Origin: Stichopus chloronotus
Lineage: Eukaryota; Echinodermata; Holothuroidea; Aspidochirotida; Stichopodidae
Length of the DNA stretch: 64,000 bases
Assembly (NCBI GenBank): GCA_021234535.1
Contig: CM037845.1
Location: 9,912,143 to 9,976,142 of the forward strand
Reading direction: 5' to 3'
A program made the position numbers and the translations under genes. Shown here in pieces: positions 1-12,667 of the stretch. Each line of letters opens with the position of its first letter. Within the stretch, counting starts at the first letter, position 1. The notes under the pieces are model-generated. The model saw only the letters and a program-made list of their open reading frames with translations, made no database searches and had not been told where the DNA came from.

Positions 1-1465
1 ACCTGACACAATTTTTCATAGGGCTGGCTCAAACAGTGGAGCTTGAAGTTACAATTAACATTGCAAAATTCCTACTGGTCGTTTTCATTTGAAAGTTGTT
101 CGTACTTTATCAATCAGTTTTGATAGAATATTGCACAATAAGGAAACTGTAAAATTTTATTAACTGTAATATCTGCACATTTGTCACAAATAATGCCAGT
201 ATCAATGATAAAAGAGATTATTTGTTTCAATCAATAACTTGTGGGCAGATGACTTATTATATTCCTTGTAAACTGTGATAATAACAATTACCTTTTTTCT
301 TGTTTACCAAAACCACGGAACCCACACAATTTTGTCATGACAGTATATATGGTTAAAAGTGCATCACTAAGTCATGATCGAGGCAGACAGTACTGTGACT
401 GTAAATATTTAAACTCTAGCAGATAGGAAAGGCAGAGACAAACAGTACACATGATGCAACACTATCACGCTCTATGATACAGACGAGCACTGCGCTACTG
501 TACATGGTGCTGTACATAGCACTTACCGTACATTCTTTACACGAGATGATACACAGAGACAGCATAAAGTACATGTTAAGTCAGTGGATAAAGACCAGTG
601 GTATGTCTAAGATTTTGATGCCACCTCGAATCATATACCCTTTACATGCTCAAACTAGAGAGGAGAGAAAATCCTCCCTATGGTAGTGTGCATACTTGAT
701 TAAAACCTGGACATGTGTACAGGTCAACAAATGAAGAATAACGTCTGTTATTGAGAAATTATTGCGGAGTGACATACTGTAATCGATAGTGCGGCAGATT
801 AGCTTCAAAGCTTCTGCAGGCCTTATGAATGTACAGGCTGGGGGGTACAAGGAGTGAAATTTTACAGATGTAGTACACAGTTTGGCCACATAAATGCATG
901 GGATTTTAACCAATCTGCTACAATGTGGCAGTTTTTTTAACCTTTACAAGGTTTGTGCAAGGGGCTCCTGGCCTAGCACAGAGTCACTGAGGATCTAACA
1001 GTTACTACAACGAGTGAAATCGCTGAACTTTAACTCTTTCATGAATCATGACACCTGTTTGTTTGAATTGTTCAGTTGCTTATAATTCACAAATTAACTT
1101 TTTAACAACTAACAAAACAAAAATAAGAAAAAGAAACACACTGAAAAGAAAAGGATTGCAGAAAAGGAATTTTTTTTTTTTTACATTTCATGATTTGATG
1201 GCATTTGCATTTTACATAAAGTGTCTTGAGTCATGGACAATCAGTGCCTCCATTGACCTGTACATGCCATAGCATAGTCACTGTCTGAAAAAAAAGGTTA
1301 AGTTTTAAGTCAGATTCTCTAGAACAAAAGACACATGTTTGCAAAAACATAAGGATCTATCAATGGTAATGTCATTAAAAATCAAATCATAGCCATAATA
1401 ATGAGAAACCGGGCACAAATAATGATTACATTATTGGACATTCCAAAGTTTGAACCTTGTCTCAA

Positions 1466-1580
1466 AGCAGGATGTGCTCTTTGACGAAAAAAGTCAACCT
1501 TTATCACTATCTTCCATCTGTTTTCTTCCATCTGATACCAACCTGGAAAACAACAAATATGTGGGACTTTCATGTGAATA
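1466..1580 (+). repeat. Interspersed repeat, copy 1 (GCAGGATGTGCT family)
   Basis: AAAGCAGGATGTGCTCTTTG, then GAAAAA, then TTTTCTTCCATCTGATACC and TGGAAAACAACA. The same ordered words occur at 4.9 kb and 56.2 kb, all in plus orientation. Confidence 0.65.
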
Positions 1581-4059
1581 ACCGCGATTAAAGTCATACC
1601 AGGCAAAGAGCATTTCTTTTGGAAATTTGGAAATGTTATAGACCAAAAGACCAGGTAATGGAAGTTTTTACAGCTTTGTCCAACTTTAACTAAGTACATC
1701 CGTCCTTTGGAGCACTTTTGCAAGTAAAGGAATAACAGCATATCCTGCTTTAATTAATCATGTTTGGATTGCAAATAATTTATAAATTGAACTAATACCT
1801 AGGACAGGGTTTCTTAATTATTTTCTTCAACAGGCCGCGTGAGGTTTAGTGGTCATCAGCATGGGCTGGTGGTGCCTCACTATGAAGTAGCTGGAACTCA
1901 AAGAAGGAGGTGGCTGATTTCTAGATTCTTAATGCGTGCCAGAAATGGGCACTCATTCTTATTGACCAAATTTTGTTTTCCTTTCAATCGATACTTTTGT
2001 GACATGTACAAATTGCTTAAAAAGGAGTGCTGCCATTGATTGGGTTTGATTTGAGAGTTAGGTATATGCCACATTTTTCCAACCATCAAGTTTGACAAGT
2101 GGCACCCATGGTCTTTTTTTCCAGTTGTAGGGGACTGGACTGTTTTCCCTACCTACCTACTCTGCTGCTTATATGCAGCACCACACACAAAACGAACAGA
2201 TACATTTTTAAGTCTTTGATTATGTACTGGCCAGTCAAGCCATGGGATGTGTGGACAAAATGATTTCGCATGAAGCACTCATAAAATTGCCATTCTGCCA
2301 GGCTAAGTGGACATGAGAAACTAAGTAATTACTTTCTTGACACATCAGGCAAACAAAACCCAGCACTAGAATATTGCCTGTGTCTCACTAACATACCTCA
2401 TATTTTGTCTTTTAGTGAGTGGATTATTTCATAATCCACTGTCCATATAAATTGATATAAAAAGAACAGAAAGAGTCACCAGTAACATTTATTTATTGAA
2501 GAGAAATCAAGGTTTCATATGAACGATTAATGCATCATGGAGACATATGTCACTACTGTCGAAACAGCAATACTACCCAAAACAAAATGAAAACTTGTAA
2601 ATGTGATTCCACATCAGTGAGTTTTGAGTGACACACCCTAACTGTTCCACATGACTTTCACATGTATGAAACCAGCCTAACGGCTTGTGTGGCATGGTTC
2701 ACAGCCCTGTATTCCCACACCCCTATGTTCCGACATCCCTATTTTGCTACACATCCATGATCCATTACAGTGTCTGTTTGATGCTGGCCCCATAACTTTG
2801 CATGTGACTGCTTAAAGCTTTCACATACCATACGTGCACACCAGCAGCAGCGTAAGCTTCGCGGCAGGCACTGACGTAAGTGTTAAAAGGTTGTGAATAT
2901 GGGAGACTTACAAAAGCATCAACGCAACATTAGTTTAACATCTGTAACAACGAATTAAAACATTGATTAGCAGGTGCTAATTAATTTGTGCACACTACAG
3001 TATTTTGTTCCTTGATATACTGTACATCATCTCAATTTTGTCTGACACTGCAACCAGATTGCAAACTCTCTCAAAAGTTATCAATGAAGATCTGATCCAG
3101 AATATGCTTATGGTTTTCAATGATTAACACAGTTGCACTGATCTGTACCTTGGGGATTATCAAAGGGCTTTTCAAAGTGCTGTAAACTAAATGTGAACTT
3201 TTTTTCAGTACAGGGCATTCGCTATTAGACAACAATTTGGAGACGCCTGTTTTTATCAGTTTACAGTACACCTCATAATGCAATATTATGTCAACAAAAC
3301 AACTAGTTTATTCTCTTTTAAAATTGTTACCTGTTTCTGACTTGACAAGATGTCTTGAAAGGCTACTGTACATACAAGTTCTTGCTCGTGTACACTAGTA
3401 TTTTAAAGAATTATGGTCCTTGAGAGCTTGATTTGAGGTAACATAGTTTGTCCACCCCGCTTTCCTCTCCAACAAAATTAGGTCAGATGGTCAAAATATT
3501 AAGAGGTCCGCTACCTCCACCAACAGTGGATAAGGATGACAGTCCTTGTTGGAGTAGTGAAGCCTGGTTTTTGTAAACTACAAGCGGATAGATCCCAAGG
3601 AAGTCATTGAAAATAAAGTATCAATATATTATTGTGTAATGTGAAATGAGGTTCCTTCAGGTCACAAAAGAGGAGAGTTTACAACTTACATCATTGTTCC
3701 TAACTTCCTTATCATTTTATATTCTTTTAATTCACATTCACAAAATAATTAGCACTTGAATTTTAAACACGCTACACAGGAAATTAAAACAAAAGAGAGT
3801 ATGATAATTCTCACTTAGGACTTACACAGAATCCTAATAAACTAGGATTTATGTTGTAGTGCTCTCACCTTGACAGTATTGCTATCAAAACAATGCCCTT
3901 TTGGCAAGTTTTCTTTGTTCTTCCTCTGTTGTTTCTTGCTTGCTATTCATGCAAATAATATAAAGAAAGACCTATTCTTTCCCTGGCCCAAGAAAAGTCT
4001 GTAAGCCGTTGAGAAAAAAATTGGACTCATTCCTGACTAGTCTGAGCACTGCGCCCCTT

Positions 4060-4122
4060 GGAGAAGTGGTGTGTATGTGTATGTACACACACATATATAC
4101 AGTATATATATATATATATACC
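4060..4122. repeat. Compound TG/CA and TA microsatellite
   Basis: GTGTGTATGTGTATG, then CACACACATATATAC, then TATATATATATATA. Confidence 0.9.
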
Positions 4123-4210
4123 ATTTCTCGACATACATATCTTGTTTTAGCTATGCAACTCACAGAGAAGTAGATTATGCAAAGGATGATCTAAATTTAC
4201 ATCTCCTACA

Positions 4211-4220
4211 TTTATTTATT
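4211..4220 (-). terminator. Poly(A) signal pair for the small-protein gene
   Basis: Minus-strand AATAAATAAA about 400 nt after the stop at 4616, the right distance for a 3' UTR end. Confidence 0.45.
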
Positions 4221-4615
4221 CAGTCAATGTAAATATATACAATGACAATTGAAAGATCAGAGCTCGTTCAATAGTACATAAAAATGATCTAATAAACACA
4301 CAAGGCCATTCAAAAAAAAGGACAAAAATAGAATGACTGTAACGTATGTTTACAGTTCAGTACACGGATATAACATGTGTTTAGAAGCAAGCCAAACTTG
4401 AAATTGAAGAAGAGTGGTGCATAATGTACAGATGACAGCAGGGTAAAACTCGTCAGGAGAACCTTTCAAAAGATTGCTAACAACTGGATTCCCTGATGGC
4501 AAAGTCTTTTCCATGAGGGTGAGAAACTTTGAGTAACTAGTCTATAGATGGGTAGGAATAGTCTTTTGAGACACGGTTCATTCACTTTTAAGCCTCACTA
4601 CTGATAGTGAGGGTT

Positions 4616-4782
4616 TCAGGATGGAGGACCTACACCAAAATATTCGTCCAAAGCATTTCTAACAACAAATTCCGTGTCTGCCATCCCTTGCCTATAATCC
4701 ATATATGTCTCTCCAGATAATCGATGCACACCTTCCAAACTCAAGTACGCAGGTACTGTACGTGTGAATGCAGCAGCATTTA
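4616..4782 (-). CDS. Candidate terminal coding exon of an unrecognised small protein
   Basis: The minus-strand frame contains LEGVHRLSGETYMDY and VVRNALDEYFGVG and ends GVGPPS with TGA at 4618-4616. It is protein-like and unlike the junk ORFs around it. The acceptor is probably TGTGTATCAG at 4783 (exon 4782-4616); CACGTACAG at 4756 is an alternative keeping the same phase. About 400 nt downstream lies a doubled AATAAA. Possible upstream exons at 7051-7012 and 8538-8518 join in phase to give a product of about 75 residues (66 with the alternative acceptor). I do not recognise the family, and no signal peptide or membrane segment is visible in this exon. Confidence 0.45.
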
Positions 4783-4905
4783 CTGATACACAGAGAATTC
4801 TTAATCTGATGCTCATTAGAGTCCTGTGTACAATGTTTCTTTTTCCCTTTTTTTTTAACCTGACAAGGGAGTACTGTAATTTGTGTAGTAACAGGAAGTT
4901 CAGCA

Positions 4906-5040
4906 TATTAAGCAGGATGTGCTGTTTGAAGAAAGAAAAAAATAAGCCTTTCTTTCTACTCTGCCATTTTTCTCTTCCATTACCAACACGGGAAACAACA
5001 TCTTTGCCATGTTTCTTTCAGGCAAATTTTCACTGTTAGA
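4906..5040 (+). repeat. Interspersed repeat, copy 2 (GCAGGATGTGCT family)
   Basis: AGCAGGATGTGCTGTTTGAA, a TTTTTCTCTTCCATTACC segment, GGGAAACAACATC and TTTCTTTCAGGCAAATTTTC. It continues further right than copy 1 and ends near TTACTGTAGAAA. Confidence 0.65.
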
Positions 5041-5319
5041 GTGTTAATTACTGTAGAAAAGGGAGCAACTTGGCATTTTCCACTCTAATGTCAGCAAACG
5101 CAAGTCTGTGGTAAATGTATGACTCTTCCATGGAAATAACCAAAAGGAAACTAAACCCAAACTCATTTCATAGGAAAATTCATGTAGTTCTGCCAAAGTA
5201 TGGCACGTCCTACGGTGCACAGTTGAAAAAAGCAGAATGACAGCACATCCTACTTTAAGAGTAAGGTATTTGAGATACCTGTTTTATGTACACCAAAATA
5301 GCTTCCAACTGTACCTTTA

Positions 5320-5643
5320 CAGGGTTCCTGTGATTCCTGAGGAATCAATTTTCATGACTTTTCCATGACTTTCCCAGGAACAAGAAGAATTTACATGACC
5401 TCCCTCCTCACATTGTACATAGAGTTTCCAACTACGGTATAACAGCTAAAGCCAAAGGGAGCAGAATAATCAATTTTGTTAAACTGTACGAGTGAGGAAG
5501 CAACGATGCCACTTTGTGAAAATTTCCACGACTTTTTCAGCACTCCACACAATTTCTCTGAATTTCTAAACTTTTCCAGGTCTTGAAATGATTCTAAAAA
5601 TTTTCATGACTTTTCCAGGTTTTCCATGAATGACGGTCCCCTG
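5320..5643. mobile_element. MITE-like element (CATGACTTTTCC family)
   Basis: It opens CAGGGTTCCTGTG and closes GACGGTCCCCTG, an imperfect inverted pair. Inside, CATGACTTTTCCA and related words recur four or five times. No clear target duplication was found. A partial copy is at 16871-16955. Confidence 0.5.
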
Positions 5644-6399
5644 ATATACTGCACATGTAAAATTTATTTAAAGTTCTACAAGGCGTAACACACTGCAAAC
5701 AAGAACTGTCCAAACATTGTGCATCATACTGTACCCTACATTTGATCTCCATAAACTGAATTTTCCAAATGGGCTTTAACATCAGGTCACAACTCAAACT
5801 TTCTCTCTACAGTACATGCTGTAAGTGTAAATAACACTGTGCATACACTGCAATATCTAAAGGCTAAGTTAAACCATGCAGGACAGATGACAATAAACAC
5901 CACCTTTACGGTAGTAACCACTAAAGACTTGAAAAAATGTTTTCTGCCCAACAATTTCTACTGCAAAGTTTGTAAATTTCCATGTCAAAGCTTTACTCCA
6001 ATAGGTGGATTTGTCAATTGTACGCCATAGGTGGTATTGACAAACCCATGACATGGGGGGGGGGGAAGGTCCGAAGGGCACAGATTCCCCCTTTGGAAAT
6101 TTTTTGGGCATTGCAAAATTGCTGAGATGTGAAATACTGTCAAGAGTAAGAGTGATGTGTACTGTTGGTGTACAGTACACACATATAGCATAGCACTACA
6201 GTATGTATCACAACCCATCAACAAAGCCATGCTACAAATTCATACCTTGAATGTAGATAACAACAATAACAATAAAATACGATTTAAAGTTTCTTTAAAC
6301 TGACATGTACTACGTAATTTACAAACAGTCCACTGTTCAGTTAGAACAGGAAATGAAATTACATAATCATGACTGTGGTAAGAGACTATTGGCCATATG

Positions 6400-6853
6400 T
6401 TGCACCATGTTACTGTAGGATGTGAGTTTTGTAAATTTTTGGAAAGCTTCCCACAATTGCATGATTTTTTTCACAAGACATTTTCGTACATTTCAACTTC
6501 AAAAACGTATCATGCACAGTGAAGTTCTATTTATTGGACATGTGTAACATTTTGTGGAAAATGTTAGTAGAAGCAATATCAAGTAGAAGTAATATACTTA
6601 CATCAAATGATTGAGCTTTCATCATGTTGCACCATATCACTGTAGGATCTGAGTTTCGTAAATTTTTTGAAAGCTTCCCACAATTGTGTGATTTTTTTTT
6701 CACAAGACAAATTCGTACATTTCAACTTCAAAAGTGTAGAGTGCCCGGTGAAATTCTATTTATTGGACATGTGTAACATTTTGTGGAAAATTTTACTAGA
6801 GGCACTATCAAGTAGAAGTAACATCTTTATATCAAATGATCCAGCTTTCATCA
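6400..6853. repeat. Tandem duplication of a ~227-bp block
   Basis: TTGCACCAT...ACTGTAGGAT...GAGTTT, GAAAGCTTCCCACAATTG, TTCTATTTATTGGACATGTG and CAAGTAGAAGTAA occur in the same order starting at 6400 and 6627. The copies differ by scattered substitutions, so the duplication is not recent. Confidence 0.9.
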
Positions 6854-7011
6854 TGCTTAAGAGATTTTCATCCTTACGATGCACATCGTATGTAACATAA
6901 GACATGCCCATTATGGACTTGTGATTGGCCACATGAAAACTGATAGAAATATAATTCATTACCTATGAACTTGTAAACGATAATGCTTCCAAGCTGCCAG
7001 TCATGACATAC

Positions 7012-7051
7012 AATGTTGGGGGCGGTCTAGGTGCAGGTCTAGTGTAATCAG
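7012..7051 (-). CDS. Candidate 40-nt middle exon of the small-protein gene
   Basis: The acceptor is TTATGTTCCCCAG and the donor GTATGT. Joined in phase 0 to the exon at 8538-8518 it encodes LITLDLHLDRPQH and leaves one base, which completes a Leu codon with the first two bases of the 4782-4616 exon. Phase agreement at both junctions supports the model only modestly, because each has a one-in-three chance. Another frame reads Pro-rich (RPAPRPPPT) but fails the phase test. Confidence 0.3.
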
Positions 7052-7734
7052 CTGGGGAACATAAAAATGTCACTAAAATAGTGCAGGCAATCCATGGCTT
7101 TGATTTGAAAGGATTATGTAAAAAGTAATGACAACTAATATAGCAGTTTATGCCCTTCTTTTACACAACTAAAAGACAGCCGACTACAACGGATCAATAG
7201 CTAACGCTGAAGTGAGAGAAATTGAAAGATTTTGAGCAAGCTTGGGCAGGAAACCTGTACAAATGTTTAGCAGAATTGAGCTTCGTTAAAACGGCCAACT
7301 GTTCGTTTAAACATTTAATCGTGACAGCAATTAACTTGTACTGTAGCAGCAGTTTTGACTTAGAGGTGTTTGCATTACAAAATTTACACTGATTAGCCTA
7401 GGTCATACAAGTTGTACACCAAAGCTGATTTTATCGTGCCGCTGTCGCAACGAGGTAAACGTTTCCCCACCGTTACGCCAAGGAAGAGTCCTTGCTCACA
7501 CAGAATATCTCCATATTGTAGTGCAAGAAATGCAGACTGGCCAATCAGTTTGGTTGAATTGGTAATTGATTAATATGTTGAGACTTCGCTTCTAGTTGCA
7601 CAACGTTAGAAACAACCGTCCTAATAGCCCTGAATTCTAATTTTTATGGCTGGGTTGGTCAAATAGACTAAACAGAGTGGTTGAACTGGCAGTTGGTAAA
7701 ATTGGTAGATTGATTAGAAAGCATCTATGGCATA

Positions 7735-8330
7735 TTCTAGCCTAACTTAGACTAACATTAGGCCTAACCTAAGTGTCATGACAGTGTTTGGAACTCGTTC
7801 CCAGCGTATATCCTCAGAGCACTGTCTTGAAATGGATTAAAGAAAAAGTTTGATGCAGATGAAAGGAATAGTGAACTCTAGCTGTCTAGGTAAAGGCTAC
7901 TTTAACTACAGTACAGAGCAGACTGTTGAACCTTTTGTGAGGATGGCCTAAGCTAGGCTATGGTCAACAACATCTGAAAGATGATAATAAGAAAATAAAG
8001 CTTAAGCCTAGGCTAATTGTTAGTTGTAAATAAAACAAGTTCAAGACAGCTGTTGAATCAAACTACCAAATTGTGCCTAGGCCTATCTATTCTTAGCCCT
8101 TGACCTTATGATGGTTCAGTACTCTGACTGATAGTGACACAAGGGCATTGGGTTAAGTGACAACAGAATGCAGTAAGGCTAAGATTCTGTGAGATGTTAC
8201 GGTAATTGTTTAGCCCAACGATAATGTTACTTGTTAGCCTAGGCCTACGTTAGTGACGAATAGTATACACACATAGCCTAACAAAGCCTAACTTAGGCCT
8301 ATCCCTAACTTAGTTACTCAGCCCTTTAGT
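7735..8330. repeat. Region dense in AGGCCTA/TAGCCTAG words
   Basis: TAGCCTAAC, TAGGCCTAAC, CTAGGCCTA and CCTAGGCTAA recur a dozen or more times without fixed period. They are largely self-complementary words, typical of some marine invertebrate genomes as I recall. Confidence 0.6.
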
Positions 8331-8517
8331 TATCTCAGTACGTGCAGAGTTGTTTCTGCAACAATGACAGATAATGCATATCATATCATCTGAACCTCAG
8401 AAGTGCATGAGACCTACAAAGCCACTGGCACAAAAAAGGATTCACAGTCGACTGCAGAAAGTATTATTAAGAAGTTTTCTTCGCGACGATTACATTGGTG
8501 GCTAACGAGTAACATAC

Positions 8518-8538
8518 CTTTGTTTGTGTAATGGACAT
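8518..8538 (-). CDS. Candidate first coding exon (7 codons) of the small-protein gene
   Basis: ATG followed by six codons (MSITQTK) ends AAG with donor GTATGT. It lies at the edge of a CpG-richer stretch (8460-8960) that could hold the promoter. The start is chosen only because it lies next to a donor of the right phase; the link to the other two exons is untested. Confidence 0.28.
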
Positions 8539-8539
8539 C

Positions 8540-8960
8540 TCTATTCTGCTGAAAGATCTCAGAAACCGGTGATCAGATAATAAACAATGATGGCAGAAAA
8601 ATCGACGATTACGGGTGTCCAGCTGTGGTCTCGGCACCTGTCAAATGCGTTTGACATTTGACAACGTCGACTAGTTTCTCTAACTTAGTCTCAAGTCTTA
8701 TACGCGCAGGTACAGTGCATGCATAAGTTCGAGTCGAGTATACTAAGGACTTATGTTAAATTTAGTGCACCAAGGGCGCTCTCGCAAAATCAATCTGCCA
8801 ATGTATTGTTTTCACGATCACCTAGATGGTGGTGGGTGTACTATTGATGTGTTGCGTTGGCTTGGCACACTCAACTCAGTTGTTTCTGTCTAGCGGGCGA
8901 CTCGATTTTTTATTCCCACCTCGTACCGGTTTTCTTACGTACACGGTACATAACGAACGC
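8540..8960. promoter_or_regulatory. Possible promoter region (CpG-richer)
   Basis: Compared with its surroundings this stretch has more CG dinucleotides (for example GTCGAC, TACGCGC, CTCGCA, CGTACCGG, GCAGCCGAGCC). It lies upstream of the tentative ATG at 8538. No TATA box is clear. A plus-strand ORF from 8826 starting MVVGVLLMCCVGLAHS looks like a signal peptide, but no donor or downstream exon supports it. Confidence 0.25.
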
Positions 8961-9494
8961 AGCCGAGCCACGTCGGTTGCGTCAGGATATTGCAAAGTCC
9001 TTTGGAAATCAGGGTCACTTTATTTGAGAATGATACATGATTATTTATCCATAATCTGGCATAAAACATTTTGAAGTAACTTTAGGGGGACAGTGTCACA
9101 TGACTCAAATTTCTTAATTTGATTGGTCAATGTCCATATCGATGCAAGAGGAAAAAATCTCCAGAGAGAACACACAGCGTAATAAAAACGGGCAAAGATG
9201 AAAAGAATTCTGCGCAACCCTAGTGGTTGTTACCAAAAACCGCTGACTCTCCCACAGGCACGTACTCCAAAGCTTTTCTGGGAAAATACTTTTGATTACG
9301 TGCATGCCGGTTTCTTGACATGAACTGTGCATTGATTAGTGTACTGTGGATATTCAAGAAATACCTAGAAAACTGATAAGGTCTCACATTAGTCATTAGA
9401 CGGTATATTCAACCACGACCGTCGCGACTGAAAAAAATTGCCGGAGCAACTCCTGTCGGAAAATCCGAAATACCAGTCGGATTTTTTCATACCT

Positions 9495-9726
9495 CAGTCA
9501 GACCCGTACGCAGCTTTTTCAGAGAGAGGGGGGGGGGGGTTCGATTTTACCACAAGTGGAACATTTTAACCGACAATTATGACCGACAAATTAAAACTCA
9601 TTATTTATGTAGCTATATATATGTTGCTCAACGTAGGCCTACTATCATAGGCTGAGCGGAACTCCAGATCTTGGGGGGGGGGGTCGTCCGAACCCCCTGA
9701 ACCCCCCTAGGTACGGACCTGCTTAG
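9495..9726. mobile_element. Small MITE-like element with G-tracts
   Basis: It starts CAGTCAGACCCGTACGCAG and ends CTAGGTACGGACCTGCTTA, an imperfect inverted pair (CAG-CCCGTAC / GTACGGACCTG). G runs of about ten bases lie near both ends. There is no ORF. The class is inferred from the ends; no target duplication was confirmed. Confidence 0.45.
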
Positions 9727-11869
9727 TCCAGCACATTTCATGACATAAAAAGATGTCAAATACTTAACCGACCAGATTAAATCTGGTTGTGTATAGTTGT
9801 GATTCAGTCTATTGACTAGTGACAATTAAGTTGTCAATAAGTTTGAAATACCATTTGAACTCCTCACGGTCAGTCGGCAAGAAGCAACGATTGTTGGGAA
9901 ATACCGGAAGGAATTCATGTCTCATATATTCTCTCTATATTCATATCTCGGTCTAGCACAATTTTTACATAAAAAATTCCAAACATTGCAACCTTGCTCC
10001 AGATTGCATCTAGGGTTACCTGATCACTGAAAAATTTCTCAAAATGGGATGGGACACTTCCTAGCTTACAAGCCTCTCCCAGGCCAACCATCACTCATCT
10101 CATGCTCCCCTGGTCAAAAAATAGTATTGTATGACATTTTTTTTTTTCTCATCAAGGTGACTCTTATTTACAAAAGTTGTAACTGTAATCACAGACTTTA
10201 ACTGTTGAAATAAACTTCTGAAACTATATTTTTGGGCAGTGCATGCATAGCAACATGATTTTGAGTTGGGGAACATTGGATGAGAAACAAATTTATGCCC
10301 CTAAAACAACAACCAATCACAAATGGAAAGTAATTTTGCGCGGGGTACAGTAACGTTATCAAATTAGCTAGCCTACAGTCAGATCTGGAGGCACTGCTGT
10401 ACTGGGGACACCTCCCGGTTCCTACACCTATGTATGATTTTGGGAAAAATATTGACTGCAAAATTTCACCAGATTTTGTCTAAGGCACTGGGTAGTTGAA
10501 AATTTCTCAGAAAGTCTCAAGAAAAAAAAGGGGGGGGTGGGCATCTTTAGAAATTAAAAACTGTTGCAGTAACTTTTTCTGGAAATTACAATAGAGCAAT
10601 CTAAACCATTACCATTTCCTACTAGAATGTAATTTTTCTCTTTGCAAAATTGCAGACATATGAGATCCCTACATTTCAAGGCTGGGCAGCCTACATTCAG
10701 CCCAGGACACCAGCCGATGGTGCCTTTTCCTGCCATTTGGAGGGGGGGACGTGGTTTGAAAACTCCGCCACCATTTCCTTCTATGCTCTGCGCTAACAAA
10801 AGGTGGTGCTCTGCTTAGATATTCCTGCCATTACTTAGTCCGCCCAACCCAATATTTTTTTGTCATTCCGCCTAGCCTGAAATTTTCTTGTACACAAGTT
10901 TTTTGATCAATTAAAATGCTTTGACACATGTTTACAACTGCCTCACAACTTATGAACATCTGGTATCTCTGGTAAAAAAAAAAACACATAAATTTCCAAA
11001 GTAGGCAGATGTAATATTGGCCTCTTGGCAAACTCTGGCCATACCCCCTTAAATTTCATTCAATTTTTGTCCAAAACACATTCAACTTTGATTGGAGTTG
11101 ACTGGTATTGTTTGGACTGGTTTGAAATTTCTAACAAATGGTTTTGAATGGTTATTGTCAAAAGCTTGAATGGTGCTTAATGGCTTCATCCAATGGAAAA
11201 GTGTCCAAAACCCATTAAAATTCAACTTAACGAAACCATCGTGAACCAATCAACTTCAGTTTTTCTGAATGGATTTTAATATTCTGCATGCAAAGTAGAA
11301 GCACAGTAGCTGCAGTTCTGTATATCTAGGATTGGGTATCCTGGTTGTAGGAGATCTATTCAGGCAAAAAAGGGTGGGTGGATTAAGATAAGCCTATGAG
11401 GTGGGGCAGATCCCCCCAATTTGGACAAAATAGTGGATTTATTGCAAATGCGACAGGCAAAACAATAAATGACTTTGTTACAACGGCCATGGCTATAGTC
11501 CTTGCAGGCCTTGAAAGGACGATTTCCTGCGATCTACGACGTAATTTTATGAAAAACTTTTCTAGTGCAACCTGTGCCAATCCATGGTGTCACTCCACAT
11601 AGTCTCCCACAGTTCTCCTTGCCCTTGTCCAAAATCCTGGGTGCCCCACTGGCATGCAGGGATACCAAACTTCTGTATCACACTTTAGTTTGACCTCCCT
11701 GAAACACAACCTTTTAATTGTGACCCATAAGGACCAGAATAAAAGCTGAGCCTCAAAATTCTGGCAATTAACTTGGTCCAAAATTCCAAATTTGAAAAAA
11801 AACTAGAGCACCATTGGTGCAGAGGCTCATACCTCAAAATCCTGAAGGTACCATTTACTGTATGTATCA

Positions 11870-12667
11870 TTATGTCAAATCATAGGCACCTCTGAGTATC
11901 ATTATACCTAATCATCAACACTGTACAAGAGAATCTGTAGGACTGCACAATTTTCAGAATTTCATAAACTTGTGCTCCAACAGTGCATAAGTTTGATCTT
12001 TGCCAATAAATTAAAGTTGTAAAAATTTTAATAGGTACTACCAAAAAAACAATGCTTATAATCAGCATCAATATTCACGTCCAATAATTATGGAAACTGT
12101 CAACTTTTACTCATTTTTCTTATTGGTTTGTACTGGCTATGGGTATATGAATTGGTACTAATGTGGAAAAGTAAATGGTCACAAGTTTTCCAAAACCAAT
12201 TTAAATCATTGGCAACTCACTCATTAGTGGTCATTTACATGTGACTCATAATGGGCCCTCTTAGTTGAATTTTGATCAGTTACTAAAAGTGGTATATTTT
12301 AACATAATGGGCCATTGGGTCCACATGGGACCTTGGACCAAAAATTCCTGAACACCCCGAAGGGACCAATAACTGAGCATCATCGTGACAAATCATCAGC
12401 ATTGTACAATATAACCTGTAGGAGGAGAAGCATTTTGTAGAATTTCATAAAATGGGCCACAAGGCCCACATGGGACCTTGGACCAAAAATTCCTGAACAC
12501 CCTACATGGTCCACCACCTATGGAATATTGTGTCCAAGTTTCAGACAAATCCATGAAAGCATGACGGAAGAGAAGCATTTTGAACAATTGTGAACAGATA
12601 GACAGATAGATAGAGTGACGCCGCACCATTACAATAGCTCACACCAGCTAGCTGGTATGAGCTAAAA
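11870..12667 (+). repeat. SINE-like repeat with internal duplications and hairpin 3' end
   Basis: CCACATGGGACCTTGGACC and AAAAATTCCTGAACACCC occur twice about 150 bp apart (near 12320 and 12465). CATCAACACTGTACAA/CATCAGCATTGTACAA with CTGTAGGA recurs about 480 bp apart. The element ends in an AGAT-rich run, GACGCCGCACC, then AGCTCACACCAGC/GCTGGTATGAGCT, a perfect stem apart from one position, then AAAAA. The hairpin plus A tail suggests a retroposed 3' end. Confidence 0.65.

Larger units (their letters stand above)
1..4200. other. No gene recognised
   Basis: Only short ORFs without protein-like content, one copy of the GCAGGATGTGCT repeat and a microsatellite near the right end. Minus-strand AATAAA words occur near 2490, but no coding sequence can be tied to them. 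Confidence 0.6.

Noticed and set aside
8826..9074. Plus-strand ORF with a signal-peptide-like start (MVVGVLLMCCVGLAHS)
   Set aside because: No family match, no supported donor or downstream exon, and the length is expected by chance.
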